From Amycolatopsis sacchari (GTDB taxonomy: Bacteria > Actinomycetota > Actinomycetes > Mycobacteriales > Pseudonocardiaceae), in assembly GCF_900114035.1 (NCBI RefSeq), contig NZ_FORP01000005.1, positions 1 through 64,000 on the forward strand: a stretch of DNA of 64,000 nucleotides, read 5' to 3'. The position numbers were made by a program, and so were the translations under genes. This document shows, piece by piece, positions 59,737 through 64,000 of the stretch (the stretch's first letter is position 1; every line of letters begins with the position of its first letter). Below the pieces are notes generated by a model. It saw nothing but the letters and a program-made list of their open reading frames with translations, was not told the origin of the DNA and ran no database searches.

Positions 59737-60803
59737 GCGGTCTTTCCGGGTCCGGGGACGGGATCGCCCGAGAGGTACCCACGGGCGCGCTCGATGAATC
59801 CGGTCGCGCGGGGGAAGTCGCGCAACTCCGCGCCGAGCAGGTCCAGCGCGGGCAGCAGCGACGCGGCGGGCACGCCTCGTGCGGACAGGATGCGCCCCGT
59901 CCACCCGAGGAACCCGGTGAACAGCTCGACGTCACCGGTGTAGAGGGCGGTCGCGAGGAAATCGACGAGGTGCGCGAGGTCCTCGGCCGCGTACTGCCGC
60001 TGCTGCTCGGTGTACGTCCGCATCGCCGGAATCCGCTGCTCCAGGCCGGTGTACACCGCCTTCACCAGCCGCGGGGCCGAGCGGCTCAGCAGCGTGTACT
60101 CCTGGTCCGCGAGGTGCGGCAGGTCGTCGATGGGCTGGTGCCCGGCACGCGGCTGCGGCAACGGTGCCCGCACCAGGCGGTCGGCCGCGGCCCGTGCATC
60201 CGACGCCCACGCCTCCGCACCCAGCAGCCGCGCGTACCGCCCGTCGGGGCCGAACGCCGCGCCGCCCGCGATCACCGGGACGCCCGCCGCCTGGCACGCG
60301 GTGATCGTCGCGTGCGCGGCCGGCAGCCGGGTCGGGATCGAACTGGACAGCGCCACCGCGTCCGGGCCGGTGCGGTGCAGGTGGGTGATCAGGTGCGGCG
60401 ACGGCACCTGCGCGCCGAGGTAGTCCACGCGGAACCCGCGCAGCCGCAGCACTTCCGCGAGGAGCCGGGCGGGCAGCGCGTGCCACTCGCCGTCCACGCA
60501 CGTCACCGTGACACGGCCCCGGGTCGCCGGAACCCGCTCGGCGGTGTGCGCGAGCGTGCCGATGACCCGTTCGTTGATCGCGGTGGCGGCGTGTTCCTGC
60601 GCGACGCTGAGCCGGTTCGCGGCCCATTCCTCGCCGACCTTGCGCTGCACGGCGGCGATCACGTCGAGCAGGACGGTCTCGGCGTCCAGCCCCGCTTCGA
60701 GCGCGGCCAGCACGACCTCGCCCGCCGCGTACTCGTCGCCGTCGTGCACCGCTTCCCACAGCCGTCCGGCGTGCACGACTTCGGGCGCCAGGGAGGTGGT
60801 CAC
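59733..60803 (-). CDS. Cobalamin-binding protein with CarH-type Wx9EH motif
   Basis: A 356-residue cytosolic protein. Residues about 8-90 form the B12-binding cap helix bundle and contain Trp60, then nine residues, then Glu70-His71, the Wx9EH motif of adenosylcobalamin photoreceptors such as CarH. Residues about 96-215 form the Rossmann B12-binding domain (VTCVDGEWHALPARLLAEVL with likely axial His108, VDYLGAQVPSPHLITHLH, VPVIAGGAAFGPDGRYARLL). The C-terminal 135 residues are helical (YTEQQRQYAAEDLAHLVDFL) and may be an RsbR-like sensor or effector bundle. It lacks any methyltransferase or mutase domain. It is the middle gene between phosphatase and STAS, each linked by a 4-bp overlap. Confidence 0.85.
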   Translation of the reverse strand: MTTSLAPEVVHAGRLWEAVHDGDEYAAGEVVLAALEAGLDAETVLLDVIAAVQRKVGEEWAANRLSVAQEHAATAINERVIGTLAHTAERVPATRGRVTVTCVDGEWHALPARLLAEVLRLRGFRVDYLGAQVPSPHLITHLHRTGPDAVALSSSIPTRLPAAHATITACQAAGVPVIAGGAAFGPDGRYARLLGAEAWASDARAAADRLVRAPLPQPRAGHQPIDDLPHLADQEYTLLSRSAPRLVKAVYTGLEQRIPAMRTYTEQQRQYAAEDLAHLVDFLATALYTGDVELFTGFLGWTGRILSARGVPAASLLPALDLLGAELRDFPRATGFIERARGYLSGDPVPGPGKTA

Positions 60804-62458
60804 GCCGTGTACCTGCCCCGTCCATGACCTCCCACGGCGGTCAGGTGCTGCCCCCGCGGGGCGGTGATCGCGAGCACCGCCATGTCGTCGTGCGAGTTGC
60901 GGCCGATCCACTGGGTCGCGAGCATCTGGACGCGCTCCACCACGGCCTCGGCGGGCATCCCGCCGCACTCGGTCAGCGCCCGGCGCAGCCGCTCCTCGCC
61001 GAACAGTTCGCCGCCGAGGGGACCGCCACGGGCCTCGGTGATCCCGTCCGTGTAGAGCAGGCACGTCTCGCCGGGACCCAGCGTCAGCTCGGCGGTGGTG
61101 GTCGTGATCTCGGGAAGCACGCCGACGAGGGTGCCCGCCGTCTCGGCCTCCTCGACCTGCCCGTTCGCGCGCACGACCAGCGGCGGCAGGTGCCCGGCGG
61201 CGGTGAGCCGCAGCCGCACCCCGGCGCCGTCCCGCGAGGCCGAAGCCAGCACCAGCGTGACGAAGCGGGTGCTGTGCGAGCTGAGCAGCGCGCCGTTGAG
61301 CAGGCTGAGCACCCGGTGGTGGTCACCGGCCATCGGCAGCAGGGCGTGCAGCGTGTTGCGGATCTTCCCGGTGAGCAGGGCGGCCTCCAGGCCCTTGCCG
61401 CACACGTCCCCGAGCACGGCGAGCGACTCGCCGTCGGACCCGGGGTGGACGTCGTAGAAGTCGCCGCCGACGTGCTCGCTGTCCTGCGACGGGCGGTAAC
61501 CGCCGGCGAACTCGACGCCCGCGACGTGCTCCAGCGGCGGCGGCAGCAGGTCCCGCATGAGCGTCTCGGTGATCGACGCCTGCTGCGCGAACACGCGTGC
61601 CGCCGACATCGCGGCGCCGGAACGGGAGGCGAACAGCCGCGCGAAGATCTCCTCGTCCTCGCTGAACACGGGCTGCTCCGCCCGGCGCAGCAGGACCAGC
61701 GCGCCCGCGGGCACGCCGTGCCCGGGCAGCGGGGTCACCACGATCGCCCCGAGCTCACCGAAGTCCGGCGGGACCAGCCAGTCCGGCGCGGCGGCCGGGT
61801 CGATCCAGCGCGAGGGCACCGGCGGGAAGCCCTGCAGCGCCTCGCCGAGGCCGGGCAGCTCGTCGGGTTCGAACTCCAGCTGGGCGTGCACCGGCCGCTC
61901 GCCCCGGGCGCAGCGCGTCACGGGGTGGCGGGACCGCTGGGCGGGGGAGATCACGAGTGCGGCGTCCGCGAGGTGCTCGGCGGCGAGCCGGGCCGCGACC
62001 TCCATGCACCGCTCCAGGTTCAGCGACCCGAGCAGCGCCGTGGAGGCCTCGCTGAGGAACTCCGCGCGCGTCCGTTCGATCCGCAGCGCTTCGCGGGCCT
62101 GGCGGAGTTCGGTGTCCTCGACGAGCCACCAGGTGACGCAACCGTTCCCGTGTGGCGCGGCGTGCCCCTCGAAGCTGCGCTGGCCGACCAGCCCGGCGGC
62201 GGTGGCGGCTCCGGCCGCGTGTGCCGCGCCGAGCCACTCGGGCAGGGGGCCGGGCGGGAACAGCAGCCGGGCGCGCTCGTTGGCGGCGAGCGCCAGCCCG
62301 CCGCCGTCCACCACGACGGCTGGACAGGGCGCGGAATCCCAGCCGGGATCTCCTACGACGGGGGACGGACGAGCGAGACGCTCGGAATCAGTCAAACCAC
62401 AGCGGCACGCGGGGCGGCCGCACTCCTTCCAGCGCTGGGGAGACGAGCGAGAACCCAT
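60800..62458 (-). CDS. GAF-containing SpoIIE/PP2C phosphatase (RsbU-like)
   Basis: A 552-residue phosphatase. After a PAS-like N-terminal region (about 40-130) comes a GAF domain (about 140-300: LSEASTALLGSLNLERCMEV, VTPLPGHGVPAGALVLLRRA) and a SpoIIE/PP2C domain (about 320-535: HVGGDFYDVHPG, VLGDVCGKGLEAALLTGKI, CLLYTDGITEARGG, NSHDDMAVLAITA) with all metal-binding aspartates. It is first of the phosphatase/cobalamin/STAS operon and should dephosphorylate the STAS protein. The ATG at 62458 has GGGGA upstream, but a TTG at 62395 is possible because the first 21 residues look atypical. Confidence 0.87.
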   Translation of the reverse strand: MGSRSSPQRWKECGRPACRCGLTDSERLARPSPVVGDPGWDSAPCPAVVVDGGGLALAANERARLLFPPGPLPEWLGAAHAAGAATAAGLVGQRSFEGHAAPHGNGCVTWWLVEDTELRQAREALRIERTRAEFLSEASTALLGSLNLERCMEVAARLAAEHLADAALVISPAQRSRHPVTRCARGERPVHAQLEFEPDELPGLGEALQGFPPVPSRWIDPAAAPDWLVPPDFGELGAIVVTPLPGHGVPAGALVLLRRAEQPVFSEDEEIFARLFASRSGAAMSAARVFAQQASITETLMRDLLPPPLEHVAGVEFAGGYRPSQDSEHVGGDFYDVHPGSDGESLAVLGDVCGKGLEAALLTGKIRNTLHALLPMAGDHHRVLSLLNGALLSSHSTRFVTLVLASASRDGAGVRLRLTAAGHLPPLVVRANGQVEEAETAGTLVGVLPEITTTTAELTLGPGETCLLYTDGITEARGGPLGGELFGEERLRRALTECGGMPAEAVVERVQMLATQWIGRNSHDDMAVLAITAPRGQHLTAVGGHGRGRYTA

Positions 62459-62676
62459 CCAGCATCCCCCAGCGCGGGTACCGGTCGCAACCGGCCGCGC
62501 CGCGACCTGCGGGAAGTCGTGACCGGGCCCCGACGGCAGGGGAGACGGCGGGGCCCGGGCCCGAGCAGGAAGATTGGAAGGTCACCCGTCCCGGGCAAGC
62601 GAGACACTACTAGTAGATCGATCGGGTCTCTATCTACACGTTCGGGTGAGACAAAGAAGGGGAAGATCACTCGTTC
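62459..62676. other. Regulatory spacer upstream of the phosphatase operon
   Basis: No gene is supported. From about 62605 to 62660 base composition is clearly more AT-rich than the surroundings (ACTAGTAGATCGATCGGGTC), and GTAGAT/ATCTAC form inverted arms with a 13-base centre. This is the probable promoter region of the phosphatase/cobalamin/STAS operon, but no sigma-factor class could be assigned. Confidence 0.45.
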
Positions 62677-62699
62677 TCACCTTGCGTGACTCAAGGTGA
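62677..62699. terminator. Inverted repeat after the CoA-transferase genes
   Basis: TCACCTTG and CAAGGTGA are perfect arms around a seven-base loop (CGTGACT), 12 bp beyond the stop of the subunit B gene. It may end the CoA-transferase transcript; its moderate GC content leaves an operator role for the phosphatase operon possible. Confidence 0.55.
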
Positions 62700-62710
62700 C
62701 TTATCGCAGG

Positions 62711-63352
<642 letters not shown>

Positions 63353-63354
63353 GC

Positions 63355-64000
63355 TCACGCCTCCGCCCCGGCCCGCGGGCGGACCGTCAGCTTCTCGATC
63401 TCCTTGACCCGCTCGCGGGCCACCACCAGCCGGTCCACGAACACGCCGGGCGTGATCACCAGGTCCGGGTCCACGTAGCCGTCGAGCAGCACCTCCGTCT
63501 CCGCCACGCAGACGCGCCCGCACGTCGCGACCAGCGGGTTGAAGTTGCGCGAGGTCTTGCGGTAGACGAGGTTGCCCGCCCGGTCGGCGGTGTGGGCGTG
63601 CACCAGCGCGAGGTCCGCGACGATGCCCCGCTCCTGCACGTAGGTGCGGCCGTCGAACTCGGCGTGCGGCTTGCCCTCGGCGACCGGGGTGCCGACGCCG
63701 GTCGCGGTGTAGAACGCGGGGATGCCGGCCCCGCCCGCGCGCATCCGCTCGGCGAGTGTGCCCTGCGGGGCGAACTCGACCTCCAGTTCGCCGTCGAGGT
63801 ACTGCTGCGCGAACAGCTTGTTCTCGCCCACGTACGAGGCGATCACCTTGCGGACCTGCCGGTTCTCCAGCAGCAGGCCGAGCCCCTTGCCGTCGACACC
63901 CATGTTGTTGGACACGATCGTCAGGTCGCGGACCCCCGAGTCGCGGACGGCCTCGATCAGGTCGTTCGGGTTGCCGCTGAGCCCGAACCCGCCGACCGCG
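63355..64000 (-). CDS. scoA: 3-oxoacid CoA-transferase subunit A, 5' end beyond the window
   Basis: The last 214 residues of subunit A are visible, starting [18 protein letters not shown], which contains the CoA-binding GGFGLxGxP motif. Later features are [60 protein letters not shown] and [15 protein letters not shown]. About 20-30 N-terminal residues lie beyond the right edge. It is the first gene of the pair with subunit B. No beta-ketoadipate or ketone-body genes are in view to tell the substrate. Confidence 0.93.
   Translation of the reverse strand, partial: AVGGFGLSGNPNDLIEAVRDSGVRDLTIVSNNMGVDGKGLGLLLENRQVRKVIASYVGENKLFAQQYLDGELEVEFAPQGTLAERMRAGGAGIPAFYTATGVGTPVAEGKPHAEFDGRTYVQERGIVADLALVHAHTADRAGNLVYRKTSRNFNPLVATCGRVCVAETEVLLDGYVDPDLVITPGVFVDRLVVARERVKEIEKLTVRPRAGAEA

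Noticed and set aside
62388-62400. A six-residue upstream frame (GTG...TGA, MPLWFD) overlapping the alternative phosphatase start
   Set aside because: Too short, and the GGAAGGAG before it could be chance; no leader-peptide logic is visible.

Overview
The window is very GC-rich actinobacterial DNA, most likely from the Pseudonocardiaceae and Amycolatopsis-like. This is inferred from codon use, frequent GTG starts, many start codons placed 6-7 nt after a TAnnnT -10 box, and the gene families present (XRE-DUF5753, GT87, choice-of-anchor P, DUF4383, DUF6098, MimR-type regulators, abundant partner-switching proteins). No rRNA, tRNA, CRISPR array, phage or plasmid module was seen. The only mobile DNA is an IS481-type element cut by the left edge.

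Layout. 1-7.2 kb: IS481 end, an aldo/keto reductase with a divergent XRE regulator, ornithine aminotransferase, and an S9 peptidase coupled to an F420/flavin oxidoreductase, followed by sixteen 17-bp tandem repeats. 7.5-13.2 kb: a four-gene iron-box operon (desA-, desB- and desD-like plus a glutamine-synthetase-like ligase, no acyltransferase) that should make a hydroxamate-type siderophore. 13-20 kb: a GT87 mannosyltransferase and a stress block with two STAS proteins, Hsp20 with a RheA-like repressor and its operator, and an RsbQ-RsbP pair. 20-27.5 kb: second S9 peptidase, Ser/Thr kinase, SDR, and an aromatic-degradation operon (flavin monooxygenase, hydrolase, VOC dioxygenase) with a divergent AraC regulator. 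28.8-36 kb: FadR-type regulator with asparaginase, LLM oxidoreductase, PASTA protein, a GliT/TrxB-like oxidoreductase coupled to a methyltransferase, and several small membrane or secreted proteins.

36-45 kb: a 1360-residue histidine kinase/response regulator/SpoIIE phosphatase/RsbW-like hybrid followed by a STAS protein; then a MimR-type activator divergent from an amidohydrolase, MIP18-like and alcohol dehydrogenase operon that resembles the accessory half of a propane/acetone monooxygenase locus without the monooxygenase. 45-55.7 kb: GT9 glycosyltransferase, MarR-GNAT fusion with a palindromic operator, SDR, repeat-rich spacer, SRPBCC and YchJ proteins, XRE regulator, hydrolase, MHS transporter, Tat-exported GH15 glucoamylase, NUDIX hydrolase. 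55.7-64 kb: low-complexity spacer, a large secreted CBM56-like beta-helix protein, a coupled phosphatase, cobalamin-binding and STAS operon, and the two subunits of a 3-oxoacid CoA-transferase, one cut by the right edge.

The strongest leads are the cobalamin-binding protein carrying the Wx9EH motif of CarH photoreceptors inside a phosphatase/STAS operon, the acyltransferase-free siderophore operon ending in a glutamine-synthetase-like ligase, and the GliT-like oxidase coupled to a methyltransferase.
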